Assembly (NCBI RefSeq): GCF_006974145.1
Contig: NZ_CP039456.1
Location: 1,890,001-1,954,000, forward strand
Length of the DNA stretch: 64,000 nt
From: Changchengzhania lutea
Lineage (GTDB): Bacteria; Bacteroidota; Bacteroidia; Flavobacteriales; Flavobacteriaceae
Direction: 5' to 3'
Made by a program: the position numbers and the translations under genes. Shown one piece after another: positions 51,794 through 61,062 of the stretch. The notes beneath the pieces are model-generated. The model made no database searches, had not been told where the DNA came from, and saw only the letters and a program-made list of their open reading frames with translations. Every line of letters starts with the position of its first letter. The stretch's first letter is position 1.

Positions 51794-53263
51794 ATGAAAA
51801 AATATCTCATACTAGTATACATTATTTTTGGACTACTTGTAAGTCAAGATGTGTTATCACAGGAGTCATTATTAAAAGGGGCTCACCAATTACAAAAGGA
51901 AGAATTTGGTAGTTCAAGTAATAGCTATATGGAATCTTCAAATAAAGGAGAAAGTATCACGAGCCTACAAAAAAGGAAATTTAAGCCTTTGAATAAAATG
52001 GTTTTTGGATTTCTGCCCTATTGGGAGCAAAGTAATGGAGCACATGCCAACATTAGGTACGATTTACTATCACACTTAGCATGTTTTGACTTTTTAGTAC
52101 AATTGGATGCTTCTATAAATACGCCCCCAGGTTGGCCATGGGCAACAGAAATTAACGCAGCACACGCCCAAGGTGTTAAAGTTGTAATGTCTGTAGTTAA
52201 CTTTGGTGGCACAGATGGAGCAGACGCCGTAGCCTGGGAAATGATGACTAATCCTGCTAAGCAAACCATATTCTTTGCCAATATTAAAAATATAATCCAA
52301 ACGTATAATTTGGATGGCGTTAATATGGATTTTGAAGGCATGACATCAGCTCACAGAGGTGCAGAATTAAATACGATGATGCAAAATTTAACGACTTATA
52401 TTCATGCCGAACTTCCCGGTAAAGAAGTGTCTTTTGACGGACCTGCCGTAAATTGGGGCGGATGGATTATGGATGATTTGGTAAATAGTGTAGACTATCT
52501 TATTGTGATGGCGTACGACTATACGTCTGCAAGCAGTACTAATTCTGGTCCCATTGCTCCTTTGACACATCACACATCATGGAAAAGATTTGTTCAAAGA
52601 ACCATTGAAACAGGAACTTATGCTACGCCAACCGTAAATAAACCTGAAAAATTGATTTTGGCAGTACCTTATTATGGCCAGCACTGGACAACGGCTACTA
52701 ATGCTTCTGAATCAGCGACAATTTCGCATGTTAGCTCTACAAGATATAGAAATACTGTCACTGAAGCTGATACTCATGGAGGTTTTATTTGGAATTCAGA
52801 TTTTGAATATCCTTGGTACACGTGGAATGATGGTACTGATTGGAATCAAGTATGGACAGATAATGAAGCAAGTATTTCAAAAAAGTTCGATTTGGCATTG
52901 ACCAATAACCTAGGAGGTGTCGGCATGTGGGCATTAAATTATGATGGCGTTCGTCCAGAACTTTGGGAATTAATAAACACAAAATTTGGAGCGACTGCCT
53001 CGGTAAATGATGCATATATTAAAAACAATATTCGAGTTTATCCAAACCCAACTAAAGATTTTATTAAATTATCCAACGCTCAAGATTTAAAATTTAGTAA
53101 TATAGAAATTTTTAATATTTTAGGTATATCCATCATAAAATCTCATCCTGAAACTGAATCTATTTATATAGGTCATTTAACCGAAGGAATCTATTTTTTA
53201 AGGGTTCAAGATAACTTGGGCAAGCAAGCAACCTATAAAATTGTAAAATCAAATAAAATTTAA
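51794..53263 (+). CDS. GH18 glycosidase with type IX secretion tail
   Basis: 489 residues. Signal peptide (about 1-23), then a GH18 barrel (about 60-400) whose catalytic motif is D174-G-V-N-M-D179-F-E181; Glu181 would be the acid, and the third position is Asn in place of the usual Asp. VMAYDYTSA is another GH18 segment. The last 75 residues (NNIRVYPNPTKDFIKL, GIYFLRVQD) are a type A T9SS sorting domain, so it is surface-bound or secreted. GH18 includes chitinases and peptidoglycan N-acetylglucosaminidases; context favours an enzyme that cuts glycan strands outside the cell. Confidence 0.9.
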   Translation: MKKYLILVYIIFGLLVSQDVLSQESLLKGAHQLQKEEFGSSSNSYMESSNKGESITSLQKRKFKPLNKMVFGFLPYWEQSNGAHANIRYDLLSHLACFDFLVQLDASINTPPGWPWATEINAAHAQGVKVVMSVVNFGGTDGADAVAWEMMTNPAKQTIFFANIKNIIQTYNLDGVNMDFEGMTSAHRGAELNTMMQNLTTYIHAELPGKEVSFDGPAVNWGGWIMDDLVNSVDYLIVMAYDYTSASSTNSGPIAPLTHHTSWKRFVQRTIETGTYATPTVNKPEKLILAVPYYGQHWTTATNASESATISHVSSTRYRNTVTEADTHGGFIWNSDFEYPWYTWNDGTDWNQVWTDNEASISKKFDLALTNNLGGVGMWALNYDGVRPELWELINTKFGATASVNDAYIKNNIRVYPNPTKDFIKLSNAQDLKFSNIEIFNILGISIIKSHPETESIYIGHLTEGIYFLRVQDNLGKQATYKIVKSNKI

Positions 53264-53293
53264 AAATATTAATATCTAACTAAAATAGCCATT

Positions 53294-54514
53294 ATGAAAT
53301 ACGCAATTATTTTAATTGTTTTTGCTTTGTTTTCGTGCAATTCAAATTCAGAAAAAAAGACAACTCCTAATAATGAGGTTGTAAAAGAAGTTAAAAATGA
53401 TAGCCTAATTATGGTTGGTGCAAATCAAACCGAAGGGTATCTTTCTAAGTTAAAGGGTAAGACTGTCGGTATTGCCGCTAATCAAACGAGTGTTATTTTT
53501 AAGGGAAATACAAGTGACGACTACACGCACTTGGTAGATTCTTTACTTTCATTGAAAATAAATATGTCCAAAGTATTTGCGCCAGAACACGGATTTCGTG
53601 GTAAGGCTGATGCAGGTGAACACATAACCGATGGTGTAGATTTAGAAACCAATTTACCTATTGTGTCACTTTACGGCGTTAACAGTAAGCCCTCAAAGAA
53701 AAACCTAGAAGATATAGATGTAATGCTATTTGATATTCAAGATGTTGGGGTCCGTTTTTACACCTACCTTTCCACACTTCATTATATTATGGAAGCTTGT
53801 GCTGAACTAAATATTCCCGTTATAGTTTTAGACAGACCTAATCCTAACGGACATTATATCGATGGCCCTATGTTGGAGGAAGATGTTAAAAGTTTTGTGG
53901 GGATGCACCCTGTTCCTATTGTTTATGGCATGACAATTGGCGAGTATGCAAAAATGATCAATGGTGAAAAATGGTTAGAAAATGGGATCCAATGTGATTT
54001 AACAGTAGTGGCATTAAAAAATTATATGCATGATTCTGAATATGATTTACCAATAATCCCCTCTCCAAATCTTCCAAATGCAACCTCCATTAATCTATAC
54101 CCAAGCTTATGTTTTTTCGAAGGAACGAATGTCAGTTGTGGACGAGGCACAGAAATGCAGTTTCAAATATTTGGCGCGCCTTTTTTGCCTGAACAATCTT
54201 TTGATTTTAGCTTTACTCCTCAACCAAATTTTGGAGCAAAAACACCTAAGTATCAAGGACAATTATGCTTTGGTAGGAATTTAACACAGACAAAAAAGTT
54301 AAGTGAAGTTAATTTAAGCTGGTTAATGGAGGCTTATAAATTAGCGCCTCAAAAAGAAATATTTTTTAATAAATTCTTTGCAAAATTAGCGGGAACTAAA
54401 AAATTACAGAAACAAATAGAAAACGATTTATCAATTGAAGAAATACGAGAAACTTGGCAGTCAGGATTAAATACATTTAGTAAGGTTAGAGAAAAGTATT
54501 TGTTATATAATTAA
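53294..54514 (+). CDS. namZ: GH171 NamZ-like exo-beta-N-acetylmuramidase, lipoprotein copy
   Basis: 406 residues. The lipobox FALFSCNSN puts the lipid Cys at 15. Family segments: VGIAANQTSVIF, KVFAPEHGFRGKADAGEH, LFDIQDVGVRFYTYLSTLHY, VLDRPNPNGHYIDGP, IPSPNLPN, FFEGTNVSCGRGT. This copy is closer to the classic NamZ/YbbC pattern than the two cytoplasmic paralogues. It would release MurNAc in the periplasm. It lies 30 bases after the GH18 gene and 11 before the FAD oxidase gene. Confidence 0.9.
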   Translation: MKYAIILIVFALFSCNSNSEKKTTPNNEVVKEVKNDSLIMVGANQTEGYLSKLKGKTVGIAANQTSVIFKGNTSDDYTHLVDSLLSLKINMSKVFAPEHGFRGKADAGEHITDGVDLETNLPIVSLYGVNSKPSKKNLEDIDVMLFDIQDVGVRFYTYLSTLHYIMEACAELNIPVIVLDRPNPNGHYIDGPMLEEDVKSFVGMHPVPIVYGMTIGEYAKMINGEKWLENGIQCDLTVVALKNYMHDSEYDLPIIPSPNLPNATSINLYPSLCFFEGTNVSCGRGTEMQFQIFGAPFLPEQSFDFSFTPQPNFGAKTPKYQGQLCFGRNLTQTKKLSEVNLSWLMEAYKLAPQKEIFFNKFFAKLAGTKKLQKQIENDLSIEEIRETWQSGLNTFSKVREKYLLYN

Positions 54515-54525
54515 CTAAAGGAAAT

Positions 54526-57444
54526 ATGGAAATCAGTGCAGTACAAAATTTTAAGGAATTATCAAGTGTTTTGGAAGGAGATCTTTTTAATGATTTACTG
54601 CACAGAACCATTTATGCTACAGATGCTTCAGTTTATAGAAAATTGCCTTTAGGCGTTGCTTATCCAAAAAATAATCAAGACCTAAAAATATTATTTGATT
54701 TTGCTTCAAATAACAAAATTCCTCTTATTCCCAGAGCGGCAGGTACTTCTTTGGCTGGTCAATGTGTGGGAGATGGTCTTGTTGTGGATATATCAAAACA
54801 TTTCACAAAAATAATTGGTTTTGATGAAAAAAGTAAAACAGTCACCATCCAACCTGGAGTCATTAGAGATGAGTTAAATAATTTCCTGGCACCTTATAAT
54901 CTTTTTTTTGGTCCCAATACCTCAACAAGCAATAGATGCATGATTGGGGGTATGGTAGGAAATAATTCTTCAGGAACTACCTCCATTAAATATGGTGTAA
55001 CCAGAGATAAAGTAATAGAACTGAAAACTATTTTAAGTGATGGTTCTGAAGTTGTTTTTAATGATCTAAAAAGTGAAGATTTTTTGTTAAAAATGATTGG
55101 CGATTCATTAGAGAGCAATATCTATAAAACCATATACAACGAACTTAGTAATGTTGAAAATCAATTGGAAATCAAAAGGGAGTACCCAAAGAGTTCCATT
55201 CACAGAAGGAATAATGGTTACGCAGTTGATGAACTATTGAAATCAAAATTATTTGGAGGAAATGATTCGTTCATAAATTTATCCAAGCTATTAACTGGGA
55301 GTGAAGGGACGCTCGCATTCACAACTGAAATCAAATTACAATTAGATGAATTGCCACCTTCAAAAAACATCGTCGTTGCTGGTCATTTTAATAGTATTCA
55401 GGAAAGTATGGAGGCAGTAGTTATTGCTATGAAACACGATCTGTATACTTGTGAATTAATGGATAAAACCATTTTAGACTGCACTAAAAATAATAGAGAA
55501 CAGGTTAAAAATAGGTTTTTTGTAGAAGGTGACCCAAAAGCCATCTTAATGTTTGAAATCTGTACAGATGATGAAGACGAATCTAACATGTTGGCTAATG
55601 CATTAATTGCAGATTTAAAAACAAACAAATTAGGCTATGCTTTTCCAAAACTAACAGGCACTGAAATACATCGGGCTTTAGAACTTCGTAAAGCAGGATT
55701 AGGTTTATTAGGAAATATTATAGGTGATAATAAAGCTGTTGCCTGCATTGAGGATACGGCTGTTGAAGTAAAGGATTTGCCAAATTATATATCTGAATTT
55801 TCTCATATGATGAAAGAATTTGGTCAAGAAGCTGTTTATTATGCCCATGCTGGTGCAGGCGAATTGCATTTACGCCCTATTCTTAATTTAAAAAAGCAAG
55901 AAGATGTTGTCCTGTTTAGAGAAATAACAAATAAGACGGCGCAACTGGTAAAAAAATATGGAGGGTCTTTTAGTGGAGAACATGGTGATGGTATTGTAAG
56001 AGCAGAATTTATTCCAAAAATGATAGGTGAGAAAAATTATGCCCTTCTAAAAAGAATAAAGCAGTCCTTTGACCCTAATAACATTTTTAATAGAGGTAAA
56101 ATCATTGATCCATTTCCAATGGACAAAAATCTTCGATATGAAATTGATAGAGAAGAACCAGCAATTGAAACCATTCAAGACTTTTCAGATAGTTTAGGGA
56201 TTTTAAGAGCTGCTGAAAAATGTAATGGCTCGGGTGATTGTAGAAAACTTCCCGAATCTGGCGGTACTATGTGTCCTAGTTATAGAGCAACAAAAAATGA
56301 AAAAGACACAACACGTGCCAGAGCAAATGCACTTAGAGAGTTTTTGACCAATTCTGAAAAGAAGAATAAATTCAATCATAAAGAGCTCCATAACGTATTC
56401 GACTTATGTATAAGCTGTAAAGCCTGTGCAAGTGAATGCCCAAGTAACGTTGATGTGGCCACTTTAAAAGCAGAATTTTTGCATCAATATTATAAAGAGA
56501 ACGGTGTTCCATTTAGATCTAAAATATTTGCAAATAGTGTAAAATTAAACAAGATAGGAAGTCTTGTTCCTGGGCTTACCAATTATATATTGAATGCCAA
56601 CATCACCAAGAAAGTATTGGGTATTTCACCAAAAAGAAGTATTCCAAAATTATCTAATTCAACGTTTCAAAAATGGCACAAAAAGAATAAAAAGAGATTT
56701 ACAGATGTTCAAAATATAAAGGGTGAAGTATTTCTATTTATTGACGAATTTGTTAATTATTATGATGTTGGTGTTGGAAAAGATAGCATAGAGCTTTTAA
56801 CAAAATTGGGCTACAAAGTGAATATAACCAACCATGAAGAAAGCGGCAGAAGTGCTATTTCTAAAGGGGTATTAAATAAGGCGAAAAAGCTTGCAGATAT
56901 TAATGTCAATTTTTTTAAAGACCATATCACTGAAGATAAGCCATTAGTAGGAATAGAGCCTTCTGCTATATTAACATTTAGGGATGAGTATTTGAGATTA
57001 GCCACTGATAAGGCTTCTGCAGAAAAAATTGCAAAGAACACATTCACAATTGAAGAGTTTTTGTTACGAGAGTTCAAAAAGAACAATATTTTGCCCAACC
57101 AATTTACAAAGGAGTCAAGAGTTTTAAAAATACATGGCCATTGTCATCAAAAGGCTTTAAGCAGTATGGAACCCACATTTAAAGTATTGTCAGTTCCTGA
57201 AAATTATAAAGTAACGATTATTAATTCGGGGTGCTGTGGTATGGCAGGATCATTTGGTTATGAAAAAGAGCATTTTGATATAAGTATGAAAATTGGAGAA
57301 GATACTTTATTTCCAAAAATCAGGAATATAAATAAAGACATCGTTATTGTTGCTGCAGGGACTAGTTGCAGGCATCAAATAATGGATGGTACACGTAAAA
57401 ATTCAAAACATCCAGTTAGTATTTTAAGAGAAGCTCTTGTGTAG
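54526..57444 (+). CDS. FAD-linked and [Fe-S] D-lactate dehydrogenase-like oxidase (GlcD-type)
   Basis: 972 residues. The N-terminal half (1-540) is a GlcD-type FAD domain (LIPRAAGTSLAGQCVGDGLVVD, PNTSTSNRCMIGGMVGNNSSG, GSFSGEHGDGIVR). It is followed by Fe-S Cys motifs (Cys566, Cys572, Cys583 region; then Cys628, 631, 634, 638 in CISCKACASECP) and a C-terminal CCG domain (INSGCCGMAGSFGYE). Such proteins oxidise 2-hydroxy acids, often D-lactate, and pass electrons to the respiratory chain. Its position after namZ fits removal of the D-lactate released by MurQ. Confidence 0.85.
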   Translation: MEISAVQNFKELSSVLEGDLFNDLLHRTIYATDASVYRKLPLGVAYPKNNQDLKILFDFASNNKIPLIPRAAGTSLAGQCVGDGLVVDISKHFTKIIGFDEKSKTVTIQPGVIRDELNNFLAPYNLFFGPNTSTSNRCMIGGMVGNNSSGTTSIKYGVTRDKVIELKTILSDGSEVVFNDLKSEDFLLKMIGDSLESNIYKTIYNELSNVENQLEIKREYPKSSIHRRNNGYAVDELLKSKLFGGNDSFINLSKLLTGSEGTLAFTTEIKLQLDELPPSKNIVVAGHFNSIQESMEAVVIAMKHDLYTCELMDKTILDCTKNNREQVKNRFFVEGDPKAILMFEICTDDEDESNMLANALIADLKTNKLGYAFPKLTGTEIHRALELRKAGLGLLGNIIGDNKAVACIEDTAVEVKDLPNYISEFSHMMKEFGQEAVYYAHAGAGELHLRPILNLKKQEDVVLFREITNKTAQLVKKYGGSFSGEHGDGIVRAEFIPKMIGEKNYALLKRIKQSFDPNNIFNRGKIIDPFPMDKNLRYEIDREEPAIETIQDFSDSLGILRAAEKCNGSGDCRKLPESGGTMCPSYRATKNEKDTTRARANALREFLTNSEKKNKFNHKELHNVFDLCISCKACASECPSNVDVATLKAEFLHQYYKENGVPFRSKIFANSVKLNKIGSLVPGLTNYILNANITKKVLGISPKRSIPKLSNSTFQKWHKKNKKRFTDVQNIKGEVFLFIDEFVNYYDVGVGKDSIELLTKLGYKVNITNHEESGRSAISKGVLNKAKKLADINVNFFKDHITEDKPLVGIEPSAILTFRDEYLRLATDKASAEKIAKNTFTIEEFLLREFKKNNILPNQFTKESRVLKIHGHCHQKALSSMEPTFKVLSVPENYKVTIINSGCCGMAGSFGYEKEHFDISMKIGEDTLFPKIRNINKDIVIVAAGTSCRHQIMDGTRKNSKHPVSILREALV

Positions 57445-57495
57445 AATTTATTTTGATGAATAATAGTTTTAAGTATAAGTTAACTAGTATAAAAT

Positions 57496-58821
57496 ATGAA
57501 TGATAAACCAAAAACACCAACAACCAATAATTTGGTTCCAATTAGCATAATTGCAGGACTATTTTTCATCTTCGGTTTTGTTACTTGGATTAATGGAGCT
57601 TTAATACCTTTCATGAAAACCATAAACGAATTGACAGACGCACAGTCTTATTTAGTAGCATCAGCGTCCTATATTTCGTTTGTAGTAATGGCAATTCCTG
57701 CTTCTTATATTATTACAAAGGTTGGATATAGAAAAGGAATGTCTTTAGGCTTGATTATTATGGCTATAGGCGCTTTGGTTTTTATTCCAGCAGCTGAAGC
57801 AAGAACCTATTGGGTGTTTTTATCAGGAATATTTATTCAAGGCATAGGAATGACCTTATTGCAAACGGCAGCGAATCCATACATTACCATTTTAGGGCCT
57901 ATTGAAAGTGGTGCAAAACGTATTGCTATCATGGGGATAGCGAATAAAATTGCCGGTGCATTGGGATCACTAATTTTTGGTGCATTACTACTTTCGGGAA
58001 TTGATGATGTTAAAGAAAAAATTGGAAGTGCGACATTAGAAGAAAAGGGTGTTCTTTTGGACACCATGGCGGACAGTGTTTTTATGCCTTATCTGGTTAT
58101 GGCTGCTGTGCTATTGATTTTAGGATTGTTAATTAGAAAAGCGCCCTTACCACACGTTGAAGCAGCAGAAGTTGATGAACCAGTAGTAGGTGCTAGCACT
58201 AAAACAAACATTTTTCAATTTCCACATTTATGGCTAGGTGTTTTAGCATTGTTTGTATATGTAGGCGCAGAAGTTATTGCAGGAGATACTATTATTGCAT
58301 ATGGAATCTCACTTGGGTTTTCGGCCGCTAAGGCAAAATTCTTTACCACGTTTACATTAATGGCTATGGTAGCAACTTATGCTTTAGGAGTGTTTTTAAT
58401 TCCTAAGTATGTCAAACAAGGAACAGCCTTAAAGGTTAGTGCGGTTTTAGGAATTATTTTTAGTTTTTGCATTTTGTTTACCACAGGATTTACGTCAATA
58501 ATATTCGTTGCATCCTTGGGCGTTGCAAATGCATTGGTATGGCCAGCAATTTGGCCTTTAACCTTGGAAGGATTAGGAAAATTTACTAAAACTGCTTCTG
58601 CTTTGTTGATAATGGCGATATCAGGAGGCGCTATTATACCACCACTATACGGAAGGATGGTAGATGCCAACAAGCATGATCTTATGGTTAATGGAATAAA
58701 TGAGGCTGATGCTTTGTCGTCAGCAGCTACAAGCAGTTATTGGATTTTAATCCCCTGTTATACCATCATTCTAATTTTTGCTGTATGGGGGCATAAATAC
58801 AAAAGTTGGTCAAGAAAATAA
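57496..58821 (+). CDS. nagP: FHS-type MFS sugar transporter (FucP/NagP-like)
   Basis: 441 residues with 12 predicted membrane helices. IIAGLFFIFGFVTWINGALIPFMK is typical of the fucose-galactose-hexosamine symporters, and QTAANPYITILGP is another family element. NagP transporters in Bacteroidetes and marine Gammaproteobacteria carry GlcNAc. With the NagB-PIG-L gene after it, GlcNAc is the likely substrate. It lies 51 bases after the oxidase gene. The symbol is a suggestion by context. Confidence 0.83.
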   Translation: MNDKPKTPTTNNLVPISIIAGLFFIFGFVTWINGALIPFMKTINELTDAQSYLVASASYISFVVMAIPASYIITKVGYRKGMSLGLIIMAIGALVFIPAAEARTYWVFLSGIFIQGIGMTLLQTAANPYITILGPIESGAKRIAIMGIANKIAGALGSLIFGALLLSGIDDVKEKIGSATLEEKGVLLDTMADSVFMPYLVMAAVLLILGLLIRKAPLPHVEAAEVDEPVVGASTKTNIFQFPHLWLGVLALFVYVGAEVIAGDTIIAYGISLGFSAAKAKFFTTFTLMAMVATYALGVFLIPKYVKQGTALKVSAVLGIIFSFCILFTTGFTSIIFVASLGVANALVWPAIWPLTLEGLGKFTKTASALLIMAISGGAIIPPLYGRMVDANKHDLMVNGINEADALSSAATSSYWILIPCYTIILIFAVWGHKYKSWSRK

Positions 58822-58863
58822 TTTATAGAAAAAAATAAAAATATAGAATTAAAAAAAATAAAA

Positions 58864-60792
58864 ATGTTAAAAAGTAATATAGATAAAGCAACAGGTTTCG
58901 AAAAACGATTTGAAAACATAGGTACCGTAGTTTTCGAAAATTCAACTACCGCCTCTAAAGCCGTCGCCAAAGAAATAGCATCCCTTATCAAGGTTAAACA
59001 ATCTCAAAAGCAGCCTTGTATATTGGGGTTAGCAACAGGAAGTTCTCCAAAAGGTTTGTATGCCGAATTGGTACGCCTGCATAAAGAAGAAGGCTTGAGC
59101 TTTAAAAACGTAATATCATTCAATTTGGATGAATACTACCCTATGGAGCCAGATTCTGTAAATAGTTATGTTCGTTTCATGAAAGAGCAATTATTCAACC
59201 ATGTAGATATATTACCAGAAAACTATCATGTTCCAGATGGTCTATTATCCAAAGAGGCCATTGCTGATTATTGTGACCAATATGAGGCCAAGATTGAAGC
59301 ATTGGGTGGTATTGATTTACAGGTTTTGGGTATTGGAGGCAATGGTCATATCGGGTTTAATGAGTCGGGCTCGCTTCAAAATTCAAAAACACGTTTGGTC
59401 GCTTTGGATCATATAACGAGAGTGGCGGCCAGCGGTGATTTTTCAGGTCTGGAAAATACACCCAGAACAGCCATCACTTTAGGAGTTAAAAAAATTATGG
59501 AGGCTAAAAGAGTAATTCTTTTGGCTTGGGGAGAAAGAAAATCTAACATCATTAAAGCTTCGACAGAAGGCGAGGTCACTAGTCGTGTGCCGGCATCTTA
59601 CTTGCAGGAACATCACAATGCCACCTTTGTTTTAGATCAAGCAGCAGCTTCAAAATTAACACGAATAGATTCGCCTTGGTTAGTTGAAAAAATTGTTTGG
59701 ACAGACAAATCCATTAGAAAAGCAGTACTAAGTTTAGCGCTTCATCTAAAAAAACCCATTTTAATGCTAACGGATGCCGATTACATTGAAAACGGTATGA
59801 GCGACCTATTGGCAGATGCTGGTCCAGCATATGATATCAACATCAAAATATTCAACAAACTTCAAAATACCATTACAGGCTGGCCGGGAGGTAAACCCAA
59901 TGCCGATGACAGCAAACGTCCAGAACGTGCAGAGCCCGCAAAGAAGCGTGTACTTATTTTTAGCCCACATCCAGATGATGATATCATTAGCATGGGAGGT
60001 ACCTTTAAGAGGTTGCATGAACAAGGTCATGAAGTACATGTAGGGTATCAAACCTCTGGAAATATAGCTGTGACCGATGATGAAGCATTACGTTTTGCAA
60101 GTTTTGTGTGTGATTATAATGATAAGTTCGGGATAAAGAGCGAAGAAGCCGAAGACATATATAAAAAAGCAGTCACTTTTCTAAAAAATAAAAAATCCAG
60201 TGAAATTGATTCTAAAGAAGTACGATTTATAAAGGGCTTGATTAGAAAAGGGGAGGCAAGAGCCACCTGCCATTTTATAGGCATTCCAGATGAACAGATC
60301 CATTTTATGGAATTGCCTTTTTATGAAACGGGCGCCATAAAAAAGAATCCCGTAGGGATAGCGGATGTGAAAATAACTTCAGATTTAATAGAGAAAATTA
60401 AACCACATCAAATATATGCGGCAGGCGATTTAGCAGACCCACACGATACGCATAAAGTATGTTTGGATGCTGTTTTTGCAGCAGTAAAAGAACTAAAGCC
60501 TAAAAAGTTCATGAAAGATTGTTGGGTTTGGTTGTACCGAGGCGCATGGCAAGAATGGGGAATAGATGAGATAGACATGGCAGTACCTATGGGTCCAGAC
60601 CAAGTTCTGGAAAAGCGAAAAGGTATTTTTAAGCACCAATCACAAAAAGACGGTGTTGTCTTCCAAGGAACGGATAGCAGAGAGTTCTGGCAACGTGCAG
60701 AAGACAGAAACAGAGAAACCGCTGATCTATACGATGAATTAGGATTATCACATTATGCGGCTATGGAAGCTTTCGTGAGATGGGAGTATTAA
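58864..60792 (+). CDS. nagB: Glucosamine-6-phosphate deaminase fused to a PIG-L/LmbE deacetylase domain
   Basis: 642 residues. Residues 1-300 are NagB-like: GLATGSSPKGLYAEL, FNLDEYYPMEPDSVNSY and LQVLGIGGNGHIGFNESG. Residues 355-640 are a PIG-L/LmbE domain with the zinc-binding HPDDD motif at 369-373 (FSPHPDDDIISMGG) and PHDTHK further on. The first half converts glucosamine-6-phosphate to fructose-6-phosphate and ammonia; the second half may remove the acetyl group from GlcNAc-6-phosphate, replacing NagA, which is not in this locus. The fusion is seen in other Bacteroidetes (recollection). It ends the pathway. Confidence 0.9.
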   Translation: MLKSNIDKATGFEKRFENIGTVVFENSTTASKAVAKEIASLIKVKQSQKQPCILGLATGSSPKGLYAELVRLHKEEGLSFKNVISFNLDEYYPMEPDSVNSYVRFMKEQLFNHVDILPENYHVPDGLLSKEAIADYCDQYEAKIEALGGIDLQVLGIGGNGHIGFNESGSLQNSKTRLVALDHITRVAASGDFSGLENTPRTAITLGVKKIMEAKRVILLAWGERKSNIIKASTEGEVTSRVPASYLQEHHNATFVLDQAAASKLTRIDSPWLVEKIVWTDKSIRKAVLSLALHLKKPILMLTDADYIENGMSDLLADAGPAYDINIKIFNKLQNTITGWPGGKPNADDSKRPERAEPAKKRVLIFSPHPDDDIISMGGTFKRLHEQGHEVHVGYQTSGNIAVTDDEALRFASFVCDYNDKFGIKSEEAEDIYKKAVTFLKNKKSSEIDSKEVRFIKGLIRKGEARATCHFIGIPDEQIHFMELPFYETGAIKKNPVGIADVKITSDLIEKIKPHQIYAAGDLADPHDTHKVCLDAVFAAVKELKPKKFMKDCWVWLYRGAWQEWGIDEIDMAVPMGPDQVLEKRKGIFKHQSQKDGVVFQGTDSREFWQRAEDRNRETADLYDELGLSHYAAMEAFVRWEY

Positions 60793-60915
60793 GAGTATTT
60801 ATTTAGTTTGTTGAATTGTTTTTTAGTGCAGGACAGGTCATAGTGTTTTATTTTATAGTTGTTTTAGTTTACACTTTACCAGCTCTCAAACTAAAAAGGA
60901 CGAATTATAAATAGA
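60793..60915. other. Gap after nagB, nothing recognised
   Basis: 123 bases, AT-rich. No hairpin with a T run, so the end of the nagB transcript is not evident. It leads into the IS remnant region. Confidence 0.4.
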
Positions 60916-61062
60916 ATGGACGACAAGATAAAAAACAATAATCCAATTTATGCGCAAGGCATAAAGCCACAATATAATTGGAGTAAAAAAGAGCCTATAA
61001 TGTCCCTAGAGTTGTACAATAAGTTTATAAATTGGATAAACACTACAGAAAGCAATAAATAA
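60916..61062 (+). CDS. Possible 48-residue protein (doubtful)
   Basis: An open frame of 48 codons, MDDKIKNNNPIYAQG at the start and NTTESNK at the end, with TAA at 61060-61062. It overlaps the start of the IS transposase remnant by five bases. The amino-acid make-up is plausible and the frame has no relative I recognise. It could be the end of a lost gene joined to IS sequence. Confidence 0.25.
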   Translation: MDDKIKNNNPIYAQGIKPQYNWSKKEPIMSLELYNKFINWINTTESNK

